This document shows positions 15,445-23,702 of a stretch of 40,745 nucleotides of DNA, in pieces. Source of the DNA: Acidobacteriota bacterium (GTDB lineage: Bacteria > Acidobacteriota > Terriglobia > Bryobacterales > Bryobacteraceae); NCBI GenBank assembly GCA_005808865.1, contig SYKU01000249.1, positions 1-40,745 of the forward strand, read 5' to 3'. Each line of letters starts with the position of its first letter. Position 1 is the stretch's first letter. The position numbers and the translations under genes are program-made. The notes below the pieces were generated by a model. The model was not told the DNA's origin. It saw nothing but the letters and a program-made list of their open reading frames with translations, and made no database searches.

Positions 15445-17834
15445 AGCTGATAAATCCGACCGAATACAAACGGCTCAACGAGGCGACAGGGTTTGTGTTG
15501 CTTTCATGCGGCCTTCTTGTCTGGCTTAGCCTGATTTCGTATCAGGCAAGTGATCCGTCCTGGAACACGGCCTCCGGAAGCGCGCGTCCGCTAAACCTCA
15601 TCGGCTACCCGGGCGCATATCTGTCCGACATTCTTTATCAACTCTTTGGCCTCGGCGCGTTTCTATTCCCCATTGCGGCGTTGATTCTGGGATGGAAGTG
15701 GATACGCTCGGAAGCGTTTGAAGCGCCAACGGCCAAGGTTATTGGCACGCTGACCTTCTGGCTTGCTTCCTGCGCCCTCCTGTCGTTCAGGCCCGGCTGG
15801 CGATTCTTCGGTGGCACGCTCATTCCCGGCGGCGTCGTGGGGCAAACGGCCGCGGACCTGCTTATGGCTTCGATGAACCTGACAGGAGCACTGGTCGCGA
15901 CGCTTACAGCGATGATCGTCGCGGTGTATCTCGTGTCGTCGTTCTCCGTCGAGAAGTTCGGCGTCTGGTTTGCCAGGCCGATCGCGTGGTTCAGGTCCGC
16001 CGGGGCGCGATGGAGCGCTTGGCGCGTACGCAGACGCGACGCCCGCTTGCTCCGCCGCGTAGAGAAAGAGCGGCTTCGCGAAGAGAAGCGCGACGAAAGA
16101 ATAAGGAAGCGCCCGCGAAAGACGATCGCGGATGTTCCAATAAGCGAAGCTCCGGAAGTATCCGGGGAGCCCGATATCATCGCGGAACTTGAAGCGGCCG
16201 CGCCCCGCAGGAGAGCCGCGCAGGCGCCTGAGGTCGAAGACATTCCCATCTGCGCTCTTGAAGACCAGCGTCCGCCGTGGGACGAACCGGCGCCACACGC
16301 GATCGAGCTGGTTACTAACCCACGCGCGGAGCATGAGACCCTACGGCAGTCCTACCGGCTCCCGCCGACCTCGCTGTTGAACGAAGCGCAGCCGCGGTCG
16401 GATTACGACGAACAGGAATTGAAGGACGTCGCGGCGCGGATCAAATCAAAATTCGAGGAGTTCAACGTTCTAGGATCGGTCGTGCAGATCAACCCAGGAC
16501 CCGTGGTCACTACGTTCGAGTTCAAGCCCGAGGCAGGCATCAAGTACAGCCGCATCATTTCGCTGAATGAGGATCTGTGTCTGGGTCTTCAGGCGGAATC
16601 GATTCTTATCGAACGCATTCCGGGCAAGCCGACCGTCGGGATCGAAGTGCCGAACACGAAGCGCGAGATCATCGCGTTGCGGCAGATTCTCGAGTCGGAC
16701 GAATTCACCAGTTCGCCCTCGAAACTCACCATATCGATGGGCAAGGACATCAGCGGGCGGATCAAAGTAGCGTCTCTTGAGACGATGCCGCACGCGCTGA
16801 TCGCAGGTTCCACGGGTTCCGGCAAGAGCGTGATGATCAATTCGCTCATCATGTCGATCCTCTACAAATCGACGCCGGACGAAGTGCGCATGATCATGGT
16901 GGACCCGAAGCGCGTCGAACTCGGCGTCTACGAAGGCATACCGCACCTGCTGACTCCGGTGATCACGGACCCGAAGAAGGCCACCTACGCGCTGAAGAAT
17001 GCCGTGCTCGAGATGGAGCGGCGGCTGCGACTGCTTGCGGAGCAAGGCGTGCGGAATATCGACCAGTACAACAAGAAAATCCTGAAGCTTCAGCACGAGC
17101 CGCGCAGCCTGTTCGAGGAAGACGAAGACGGCGTCCCGCCCATCGAAGAGTTGAAGCCGCTTCCGTACATCCTGATTTTGATCGACGAATTGGCGGACCT
17201 GATGATTCTCGAAGGCCGCAACGTGGAGGAGTCCGTCACGCGACTGGCGCAGATGGCGCGCGCGGTGGGCATGCATCTGGTGCTTGCGACGCAGCGGCCG
17301 AGCGTGGACGTGATCACGGGTTTGATCAAGGCGAACTTCCCGGCGCGGATGAGTTTTCGCGTGGCCACGCGGGTCGATTCCCGCACGATTCTCGACATCA
17401 TGGGCGCGGAGCATCTGCTGGGGAAGGGAGACATGCTGTTCTTGCCGCCGGGATCGTCGCGGCTGCGGCGCGTCCACGGGGCGTTCGTTACGGAGACGGA
17501 GATCAATTCAGTGGTTGAGTTTTGGAAGGAGCAGGCGACGCCCGAATACGACCAGTCGTTCCTCGTCGCGCCACCGGCAGAAGAGGAGGCTGCGGAGGGC
17601 GAAGGGGAGCCGTCGGACGAGCAGGATCCGATGTACGAAGAAGCGCTGCGCGTGATCTTGGAGGTCGGGAAAGCGTCGACCTCGACGTTGCAGCGGCGCC
17701 TCCGGTTGGGTTATGGGCGCGCGGCGCGCATCCTCGACATGATGCACCGCGACGGAATTATTGGCCCGCCCGACGGGAGCAAGCCGCGCGAAGTGCTGAA
17801 GCGCCCGGACTGGCTAAGGGAGCCCGTAGGGTAG
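15441..17834 (+). CDS. ftsK: DNA translocase FtsK/SpoIIIE
   Basis: FtsK pumps chromosomal DNA across the division septum and aids dimer resolution. The 797-residue protein has four or five N-terminal membrane helices (about residues 15-175), a basic Arg/Lys/Glu-rich stretch (about 190-230) and a short linker. The motor has Walker [16 protein letters not shown] (about 455-469) and Walker [16 protein letters not shown] (about 575-589). The phrases [20 protein letters not shown] and SRTILD follow. The C-terminal gamma domain is a winged helix (about 730-795) with [20 protein letters not shown], which reads KOPS sites. The linker is short compared with E. coli, as usual outside Gammaproteobacteria. 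Start at 15441, overlapping uppP; an upstream in-frame extension lies inside uppP and lacks sense. Confidence 0.96.
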   Translation: MKLINPTEYKRLNEATGFVLLSCGLLVWLSLISYQASDPSWNTASGSARPLNLIGYPGAYLSDILYQLFGLGAFLFPIAALILGWKWIRSEAFEAPTAKVIGTLTFWLASCALLSFRPGWRFFGGTLIPGGVVGQTAADLLMASMNLTGALVATLTAMIVAVYLVSSFSVEKFGVWFARPIAWFRSAGARWSAWRVRRRDARLLRRVEKERLREEKRDERIRKRPRKTIADVPISEAPEVSGEPDIIAELEAAAPRRRAAQAPEVEDIPICALEDQRPPWDEPAPHAIELVTNPRAEHETLRQSYRLPPTSLLNEAQPRSDYDEQELKDVAARIKSKFEEFNVLGSVVQINPGPVVTTFEFKPEAGIKYSRIISLNEDLCLGLQAESILIERIPGKPTVGIEVPNTKREIIALRQILESDEFTSSPSKLTISMGKDISGRIKVASLETMPHALIAGSTGSGKSVMINSLIMSILYKSTPDEVRMIMVDPKRVELGVYEGIPHLLTPVITDPKKATYALKNAVLEMERRLRLLAEQGVRNIDQYNKKILKLQHEPRSLFEEDEDGVPPIEELKPLPYILILIDELADLMILEGRNVEESVTRLAQMARAVGMHLVLATQRPSVDVITGLIKANFPARMSFRVATRVDSRTILDIMGAEHLLGKGDMLFLPPGSSRLRRVHGAFVTETEINSVVEFWKEQATPEYDQSFLVAPPAEEEAAEGEGEPSDEQDPMYEEALRVILEVGKASTSTLQRRLRLGYGRAARILDMMHRDGIIGPPDGSKPREVLKRPDWLREPVG

Positions 17835-18176
17835 CGCGTCCGAATGCTTGTTCCAACTCGGTTTGCCTGAAAGCCCGAGCCTAACGTCATCGACAACGAT
17901 GGAAACGCCTTAGCTCTGGGCTGCTATAGAATCTCGTGTTCCATCAACGCGGCATTGTTCTACCGCCGACGGCGCACTTGATATCGACATCACGGTGACG
18001 CGCCGCGCCGGTCGATCAGGACGTCGCTGTTTTGCCGGCGATCACGCTGGAATTGCCGCCAAGTTGCCCGAGGCGGCTTACTCCAAACCGGCCTACGTAC
18101 GTCCAGTGCTGCTGGCCGGCATTCTCTCACAGCCCAGCACTAGCGCTCGCTCAGCCCGGCGGGTTGAATGCTCGCT
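17835..18176. other. Intergenic region between ftsK and the convergent membrane protein gene
   Basis: About 340 bases. A short imperfect inverted repeat (CTCGG and CCGAG, about 17857-17875) follows ftsK but has no T-run. On the plus strand from about 17960 an open stretch reads STADGALDIDITVTRRAG; it has no start codon with a ribosome site and could be a gene relic. Nothing else is supported. Confidence 0.35.
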
Positions 18177-18689
18177 CTATGCCGCCGCGCCGGCGGTCTT
18201 CCCACTAGCCGCTCCGCCCCGGATCAGGATGGCGAACATCCACACATGCGTCACTACCAGGCTCGGCACGAAGAACGTCGGCAGGAACCAGAAGCCGCCC
18301 AATTGGTAATTAAAAGCCTCATAGCGGGTCGCCTGGATCCCCGCATTCGCGAAATCCGCGAATCCCACAATATTGGTCAGCCAGACCAGCCCGATCGCAA
18401 TCGGCCACCGGCCCCGCAGCGCCAGAAGCGTCACAATCGCCAGTCCCGCCGTGATCAGATCGCCGTACCCGACCGGTTGCGACCACTCCTTAGGAACCTT
18501 CGGGTCTACGACGACCTGTACAATCGCCGTAAGGCCGATGTGCCTCAGGGCATGCGGTAACATCAGGTAGCCGAATTTCTGATGAAACGAAAACCTCGAC
18601 ATCGCCGGAGCGAGATACCACCGTGCGATGAGCGCATAGACAAGGATTGTCAGAGCCATCTGAAGAACAAACACCTGCTGATTCGTCAT
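18177..18689 (-). CDS. Small multi-pass membrane protein, unknown function
   Basis: A 170-residue protein with four or five hydrophobic helices: QVFVLQMALTILVYALIARW, HIGLTAIVQVVVDP, LITAGLAIVTLLALRGRW, AIGLVWLTNIVGFADFANAG, and FFVPSLVVTHVWMFAILIRG. Charged and His residues lie between the helices (MLPHALRHIG, VVTHVW), but no family motif is recognised. The ATG at 18689 has a strong ribosome site, AAGGAGG, eight bases upstream, which supports a real gene. A TATACTGA on the minus strand 56 bases upstream is a likely -10 region. It is divergent from the paralogous pair at 18847 and convergent with ftsK. Function is not assigned. Confidence 0.75.
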   Translation of the reverse strand: MTNQQVFVLQMALTILVYALIARWYLAPAMSRFSFHQKFGYLMLPHALRHIGLTAIVQVVVDPKVPKEWSQPVGYGDLITAGLAIVTLLALRGRWPIAIGLVWLTNIVGFADFANAGIQATRYEAFNYQLGGFWFLPTFFVPSLVVTHVWMFAILIRGGAASGKTAGAAA

Positions 18690-18744
18690 CGGAATATTCC
18701 TCCTTCCTCTCCGTGGCAGCCCAGCGCAGCCAAGGTCGCGGTAG

Positions 18745-18752
18745 TCAGTATA
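18745..18752 (-). promoter_or_regulatory. Candidate -10 region (TATACTGA) for the small membrane protein
   Basis: The minus strand reads TATACTGA 56 bases before the start at 18689. The same eight bases occur on the plus strand at 18818, before the divergent gene, and before the hem operon at 10134. Confidence 0.4.
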
Positions 18753-18817
18753 TCGGAATTACAGGGAAAATGGGTGGCTTTTCCGGCAGGGGCAGACAAT
18801 TCGGAATAAAATGCAGG

Positions 18818-18825
18818 TATACTGA
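18818..18825 (+). promoter_or_regulatory. Candidate -10 region (TATACTGA) for the paralogous pair
   Basis: TATACTGA lies 21 bases before the ATG at 18847, with a ribosome site AGGAG at 18834-18838. A canonical -35 is not evident. Confidence 0.4.
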
Positions 18826-18846
18826 GGGGCGACAGGAGTCACCTCA

Positions 18847-20109
18847 ATGGCTAACGACTCTCCGACTGCCGCTCCGGCCTCGACTTCCGCCGATGCTTGG
18901 ATCCTGGCTGATGTAGATCGCGCGCTTGCCGACGGTCTTCGGCTCCGGCAATGGTGGGAACGTACCGATGCCACAAATGCCTACCGGGACAGGTTCCATT
19001 TTCTCGAGAATCTGACGCCTCCCGATCATGCGTTTGGTTTCTTCGCCGACGCGGAAATCGAATCGGGGCCGATCGGCGTGATGGGCTACTCTCACGAGAT
19101 GATCTTCGACGTGCCGAAGGCAGGCTCTCCCGAAGAGTATCGCGACCAGATCCGAGAATTTGTTCTTCACTATCTCTTTCGCGTCTCAGGTATAGCGCCG
19201 CCCGAGCCCGAACGCCAACTCGGATTCGGACCGCTGTTCGCACCCCTGTTCCAACTTTTTACCGAGCGGCCGCCCAACCTCGATGTTCGTCGCGGCTTTG
19301 CCCACACACAGCTCTACTATAAGGACGCCTTAAGCGGTGTTGTCGCGCCTTTTCCGCCGGAGCTTCGCGAGCGGATTATCGATCTACGCGAGATCGGGCC
19401 GAAGTACGGCTGGGTGGTCCTGCGCGCGCGGCCGTTCGATTATGAAATGATGCTGGCACCCTCCGGCCCGGCCGGTCCGCGACTGGTAATTCCGCTGCCC
19501 GATTCTCCCACGATAGCCTTAGACCCCGGCTCGGTGATCGATCAGCACCAGCCGGCCCCGGGGATTCTTGGGCGCTACGGATTCAGCTATTCCCTTCTCC
19601 ACGATCCCACTCCTCGTGGTCCTCAGGTATACGGGCCCGCCCAGTTCCGCGCCTGCTTTCAGAGCATCCGCTTTGATGTCCTGGAAAATGGCGAGAGCCG
19701 CGTGCGCCTGATCTTCGCCGGCAATTTGCCGGACCGAATTCTCGACGTCAAAATCGATCCTATTGGAATCGCTCTTAAAGCCGGCAGTCTCCTTACGTTC
19801 GGCCTGTCGGACCGGCTGCTCAGGCCCTTTGACGACCTGGTTGCCCTGCGGCCCACGTTCGGAAGTTTCGATCCGCTTCTTGGATTCATCTCGACCGCCA
19901 ACGCCGCCACCGGCGGTCTCGCCTCCGGCGGATTCGCCATATCCCGGCGGCAACTCTTCAGCGATATTTTGGCGCGGCACTTTCAGCTCTACTATCAGTT
20001 GATCCTCGATTCCTTGCTCGCCTACCGGCAGGTTGGGAACTGGCTCGACACGGGTAATCTGCCGCCTTGGGCCTCCGGCACCCAAACCCAGCAAGCGGGA
20101 GTTCACTAG
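18847..20109 (+). CDS. Protein of unknown function, first of a paralogous pair
   Basis: A 420-residue protein with no signal peptide, no membrane segment and a single Cys. I do not recognise the family. It shares a long collinear pattern with the next gene: a WWxRTDxxNxYxxRF motif near residue 40, FFxxAxxxSGxI, a QIREFxLxYxxRV helix, a YYK motif followed by IxDLRE, WVVLRARPF, and GPRLVIPL. Later come PGxxGRYGFxY, DPxxxGPxxxGPxxFR, an NLPDRILDVKIDPIGIALKA segment, and a C-terminal helical region ending YQLILDSLLAYRQVGNW. The middle is beta-rich, the ends helical. A good ribosome site (AGGAG) precedes the ATG. Its 3' end carries a 17-bp tandem duplication. A cytoplasmic binding or enzymatic protein is possible; nothing in the sequence decides. 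Confidence 0.85.
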   Translation: MANDSPTAAPASTSADAWILADVDRALADGLRLRQWWERTDATNAYRDRFHFLENLTPPDHAFGFFADAEIESGPIGVMGYSHEMIFDVPKAGSPEEYRDQIREFVLHYLFRVSGIAPPEPERQLGFGPLFAPLFQLFTERPPNLDVRRGFAHTQLYYKDALSGVVAPFPPELRERIIDLREIGPKYGWVVLRARPFDYEMMLAPSGPAGPRLVIPLPDSPTIALDPGSVIDQHQPAPGILGRYGFSYSLLHDPTPRGPQVYGPAQFRACFQSIRFDVLENGESRVRLIFAGNLPDRILDVKIDPIGIALKAGSLLTFGLSDRLLRPFDDLVALRPTFGSFDPLLGFISTANAATGGLASGGFAISRRQLFSDILARHFQLYYQLILDSLLAYRQVGNWLDTGNLPPWASGTQTQQAGVH

Positions 20110-20128
20110 ATGCGGGAGTTCACTAGAT
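20095..20128 (+). repeat. 17-bp tandem duplication across the stop codon
   Basis: GCGGGAGTTCACTAGAT occurs twice without a gap, at 20095-20111 and 20112-20128. The first copy contains the last codons and TAG stop of the upstream gene (GVH then stop). The second runs into the ribosome site AAGGAG of the downstream gene. It looks like a recent slippage or replication duplication. Confidence 0.9.
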
Positions 20129-20139
20129 AAGGAGAAATC

Positions 20140-21375
20140 ATGTCCGCATCCCCGAAGGCCGCTTTCGAACACGAAAGTACTCCATTCCCGGAGGTCGAAC
20201 TCACTGGCGATGACCGGAAGCTGCTGGCTCTGGTCGAACCCTCCCTGGCAGAGGGGAAGGATCTCTACGCCTGGTGGCGCAAGACGGACCGCGCGAACAA
20301 CTACGTGAACCGTTTCAAGCTGCGCCGAGGTCCGTACGACGAGAATCCGTCCGTTGGATTCTTCGACGAGGCAAAACTGTCCTCCGGCGCAATTCCTGTC
20401 CTCGGCGTGGTTCAGAACCTGACTTGGGGACGGACTTCGAACCCGTCGGCGAACTCGCAGATCCGCGAGTTCGCCCTCCGCTACTTCATGCGCGTGGCTG
20501 ATTTCAATAGACCCGCGTCCTTTTCTCTCCGCGAGCTCGCCGGCCGCGCGGCCGATACGAGCGACCCTGGCGGATGGGGCTATTCGCAGATCTACTACAA
20601 GCTCCGCGCCGGCCGCGTCGGCAAGTTTCCCACCGGTGCCCGCCACAAGATCGTCGATCTGCGGGAATTGAAGCCGGGCGGCGCGTACGAATGGATCGTT
20701 CTCCGGGCACGTTTGTTTAACGTCGAGATGAACTTGAGTCCTCTCGGCGACGGCGGCCCTCAGTTGGTGGTTCCGCTCGCCAGGTTCACCGAGGAGTACC
20801 TGATCGCGAGTTCGGAGTTTATTATCGACGAAACCAACCCGGAGCCCGGCGTCGCCGGCCGCTATGGCTTCGGCTACGCAACCATCTCCGACCCCGCCTA
20901 CGAGAACGGCCCTTTGCTCTGGGGACCCGGGCGGTTTAGACCGGGTTTCGAGAGCTTTGTCTTCGAAGTCTCCGAGTGTTCCGATGGCGTCTCGGAGGTG
21001 AGCATTTCGTCACCCTTCGCCGTGAACCGTCCACCGAGGATCTTCGGGATTAACCCGGATCCGATCGCGCTCGGCATTCGTGCCGCCGATTTTTTTTCGC
21101 TCGGTTTTGCCTCGCGCCTTTTCCCCGATTTGAGGGACGGCATCGACCCGCTCCTCACGCCCGTCTCGATCCTCAATACAACAACCGGCGGATTGAGCAG
21201 CCGCTTCCTCGGAATCTCCGTTGACAATCTCGAGCGCTACTTCCTGGTCCAGCATTTCATGTCGGCTTACGATTTGCTGACAGGCGCGCTGCTGACTTAC
21301 GCTCAGGTCCCGGACTGGGCAGCCGGCGAATCAAAGTTGCCATTCTGGGTGCGCGAGGGCCAAGTCGAGGAATAG
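20140..21375 (+). CDS. Protein of unknown function, second of a paralogous pair
   Basis: A 411-residue paralogue of the preceding protein, again without signal peptide or membrane segments. Corresponding blocks in order: LYAWWRKTDRANNYVNRFKL, VGFFDEAKLSSGAIPVLGVV, QIREFALRYFMRVADF, YSQIYYKLRAG, HKIVDLRELKPGGAYEWIVL, and GGPQLVVPLARF. Further on: PGVAGRYGFGYATISDP, GPLLWGPGRFRPGFESFVFE, NRPPRIFGINPDPIALGIRA, ILNTTTGGLSS, and YDLLTGALLTYAQVPDW. The two differ most in the segment between the REF helix and the YYK motif, which is longer in the first. The ribosome site AAGGAGAAATC precedes the ATG. The pair is cotranscribed with a 30-base gap. Two diverged copies side by side suggest heteromer formation or related ligands, which is inference. 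No family is known to me. Confidence 0.85.
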   Translation: MSASPKAAFEHESTPFPEVELTGDDRKLLALVEPSLAEGKDLYAWWRKTDRANNYVNRFKLRRGPYDENPSVGFFDEAKLSSGAIPVLGVVQNLTWGRTSNPSANSQIREFALRYFMRVADFNRPASFSLRELAGRAADTSDPGGWGYSQIYYKLRAGRVGKFPTGARHKIVDLRELKPGGAYEWIVLRARLFNVEMNLSPLGDGGPQLVVPLARFTEEYLIASSEFIIDETNPEPGVAGRYGFGYATISDPAYENGPLLWGPGRFRPGFESFVFEVSECSDGVSEVSISSPFAVNRPPRIFGINPDPIALGIRAADFFSLGFASRLFPDLRDGIDPLLTPVSILNTTTGGLSSRFLGISVDNLERYFLVQHFMSAYDLLTGALLTYAQVPDWAAGESKLPFWVREGQVEE

Positions 21376-21399
21376 GGCGCCGCGCTAGCCTGGCTGTTG

Positions 21400-21600
21400 T
21401 GCCGTGCACCGGGCGCTTCCAAGGGCGCGACATACGGGAGTTTCCCGGTGATCCTCAAACCGGTCGTTGAGAACACAGCATTGCAGGCGATGATGGCGTT
21501 GGCCCCCCGGAGTGTGCAGAACATTCCCGGCTGTATGAGCCGGGGACCGATCACGGTCTGGTAGGGGCCGTGGCCAGGATCATCATCCCGGTAACAATAA
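21400..21600 (-). pseudogene. Relic of a transposase C-terminus
   Basis: On the minus strand at about 21545-21480 one frame reads GPRLIQPGMF and RGANAIIA. After one deleted base it continues in the next frame as CCVLNDRFEDHRETP. Joined, this resembles the C-terminal end of a group of DDE transposases that close with RGANAIIALRCC and RFEDYW. I place it tentatively with ISKra4-like elements from memory. No catalytic domain or inverted repeats were seen, so it is a fragment. The rest of the interval from 21376 to 21693 shows no other gene. Confidence 0.5.
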
Positions 21601-21693
21601 CAGTTTGGATTTCCACAACGACCACCGGCGTTGCGGCGACAGGCTCCGCCCGCGGCGCGCCAGAATGCCCCACCCGGGTGTAAACTTGGCTGC

Positions 21694-23130
21694 ATGAACC
21701 GCAGACAAGCCCTCGCTGCTTTGGCTGCCGCGCCCTTCCCTGCCGCGGCTCAGCCTGCAACCAAGCCCAACATTCTCTTCGTTCTCTCGGACGACCACAG
21801 TGCCCCCTACCTCGGCCCTTACGGAGCGGACTGGATGTCGACGCCGACCCTCGACCAGTTCGCCCGGGAGGGCGTAGTCTTCGAGCGCGCCTTCACCGCC
21901 GCGCCCCAGTGCGTGCCTTCCCGAACCGCGCTCATGACAGGACGGTCACCCGTCGCAGCCCGCATGGGACGCTTCAGTTCGCCGCTGCCGCCCGACATCG
22001 TTACCGTTCCCGAGGTCCTCCGGACGCAGGGTTATTTTACAGGCGTTTGCGGCCGGTACTTCCATCTCGATGGCGTTGTCAATCCGTCACCCATCACCGC
22101 GCAGGTCTACGAACAGCACCAGATGCGTACGTGGAAGAACCGCGTTGACTACCTCGACATCTCCTCGCAAGGTCCCACGACCGAGCGCTTCGACGACTTC
22201 CTCAACAAGGCGCCGAAGGACCGTCCGTGGTTCTTCTGGATCAACTACAACGACCCGCACCATCCCTGGGATCGCGATAAAGGCCACGTCGATCCCGCGA
22301 AGATCAAACTTCCGCCGCATCTGCCCGACCTGCCCGGCGTGCGCGAAGATCTGGCCCAATACTGCGCTGAAATCGAACGCGCCGACCGCTCCTTTGCCGA
22401 TGCGCTTGCCGTTTTGCGCCGCCATGGCCGCGAAGCCAATACCCTGGTTGTGTTCATGGGCGACAACGGAATGGCTTTTCCGCACGGCAAGGGCAGCCTC
22501 TACGATCCCGGCCTCAACGTGCCTCTGATCGCCCGCTGGCCGGGACACATCAAGCCTGGCCGCACAAGGACGCTGATCTCCGGCGAGGACGTTGCCGCGA
22601 CTTTCATGGACATCGGCGGAGCATCGCCTCCGAAGGGTGTTTCCGGCCGCAGTTTCTGGGCGCTCCTGCTGGGCAAAAGGTATCAGCCGCGCGATTACGT
22701 CTTCGCCGCGCGCCTGCACCATGGCAACAGCGAGTTTGGTCCCGGCACGCGCGCCAGCGGTTTCGATCTCTCCCGCTGCGTGCGCAACAATCGTTTCAAG
22801 CTGATCTACAACCTGACGCCACAGATGGAGTACTGGCCCGTCGATAGCGGCAGCGACCCCGGTTGGCAGCAAATGGTTGCGGCACATCAGGCCGGCACGC
22901 TTAAGCCTGAGATTGACCGGGCGTACTTCCAGCGCCCGCGTCCGGTCCTTGAACTCTACGACCTCGATGCCGACCCGAGCGAACTGCACAACATCGCCGG
23001 GCAGCTTGAGTACCGGGACATCCAGCGGACTCTCATGGCCGCCCTTCAGGAGAAACAGATCACCGACTACGACTATCTTCCGCCGGTGCTCAACGAAGCC
23101 TTGCCAAGGGCCGCGTCGAAGAAGAAGTAG
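21694..23130 (+). CDS. Secreted sulfatase, type I (CxPSR)
   Basis: A 478-residue arylsulfatase-family enzyme that would hydrolyse sulfate esters outside the cytoplasm. The N-terminus MNRRQALAALAAAPFPAAAQ has a twin-Arg pair and an Ala-rich export signal. Metal-binding NILFVLSDDHS (D33, D34) is followed by the formylglycine site C73VPSR77 in PQCVPSRTALMTGRSP, the substrate for formylglycine-generating enzyme. The second metal site FMGDNGMAFPHGKG lies near residue 255. The usual GKWHLG after the active site is replaced by GRYFHLDG. The C-terminal LYDLDADPSELHNIA is typical. Best compared with heparan/choline-type sulfatases of Bacteroidota and Acidobacteria; the substrate is unknown. It starts a plus-strand cluster with a TonB-dependent receptor and a second sulfatase. 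Confidence 0.9.
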   Translation: MNRRQALAALAAAPFPAAAQPATKPNILFVLSDDHSAPYLGPYGADWMSTPTLDQFAREGVVFERAFTAAPQCVPSRTALMTGRSPVAARMGRFSSPLPPDIVTVPEVLRTQGYFTGVCGRYFHLDGVVNPSPITAQVYEQHQMRTWKNRVDYLDISSQGPTTERFDDFLNKAPKDRPWFFWINYNDPHHPWDRDKGHVDPAKIKLPPHLPDLPGVREDLAQYCAEIERADRSFADALAVLRRHGREANTLVVFMGDNGMAFPHGKGSLYDPGLNVPLIARWPGHIKPGRTRTLISGEDVAATFMDIGGASPPKGVSGRSFWALLLGKRYQPRDYVFAARLHHGNSEFGPGTRASGFDLSRCVRNNRFKLIYNLTPQMEYWPVDSGSDPGWQQMVAAHQAGTLKPEIDRAYFQRPRPVLELYDLDADPSELHNIAGQLEYRDIQRTLMAALQEKQITDYDYLPPVLNEALPRAASKKK

Positions 23131-23702
23131 GATGCCGGACGCGCGGGCATGGAGCGACTTCGGGCGCAGCGTGCACAACCGCGCTCTGTCCGCCCGGTCC
23201 CACTGACCCAGGGATTATCGGTGAAGCACCGGGAAGCAACAGTCAGACGAATATCCGCTGCCGCCTGCCACCCAACCCGTTTGTTACTTCAGGAACTCCG
23301 CACGCCGAATGAATCCCCAAATAACTCAATGAGATAAGCAGGAAAGTCACACTTGTGAAATTCGCATTTGCATTTTTGTTCGAGCGCCCTCCGAAGGGAA
23401 AATGGGCGGCTATTCGCCTCCGGGATTCTCAGGAATGCAAGGCGGGTTTTGAAGGCGAAGATGAGGGGCGGATGGAAGCGCTCCTCCCGGGGCCGCTTCC
23501 CGGCCGAGCCACTCCGAGCGTGACCGTATGTGGTCAGATGTTCGAGCACGGCCGGTCACCTGACGGCGCCTCGGAATGGAAGGTTTCTCCAGTTATTGAA
23601 TCGCCCAGGCAGTGGTTTGCCAAGCTGGTACTAGACCGTCCTGCGCGTTCCGCGCGCGGGGAAGAAACATTCGAGGTGTAAAATCAAGGGGGAATGCCCG
23701 AG
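23131..23702. other. Intergenic region before the TonB-dependent receptor
   Basis: About 570 bases with no convincing gene. A 108-codon open frame starting at 23355 has no family resemblance and Pro/Arg-rich content. The stretch 23206-23275 loosely resembles parts of a cobalamin riboswitch but lacks conserved core bases. A ribosome site (AAGGGGG, 23686-23692) precedes the receptor start. Confidence 0.35.

Noticed and set aside
16470-17477. 335-codon open frame opposite ftsK
   Set aside because: Antisense to the FtsK motor domain; Arg/His-rich low-information sequence.
21303-21695. Full 130-codon minus-strand frame as a real gene
   Set aside because: Only the short transposase-like part is meaningful and it needs a frameshift; the remainder overlaps the end of the upstream gene and is Pro/Ala/Ser-rich.
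23206-23275. Possible cobalamin riboswitch upstream of the TonB-dependent receptor
   Set aside because: Phrases such as CGGTGAAGCACCG and CAGTCAGACGAATATCCGC recall parts of the element, but the conserved CCCGCNACTGT core and a proper B12 box are missing and it lies more than 400 bases before the gene.
23355-23681. 108-codon open frame on the plus strand
   Set aside because: No ribosome site, no family resemblance, Pro/Arg-rich composition; high-GC DNA gives many such frames.
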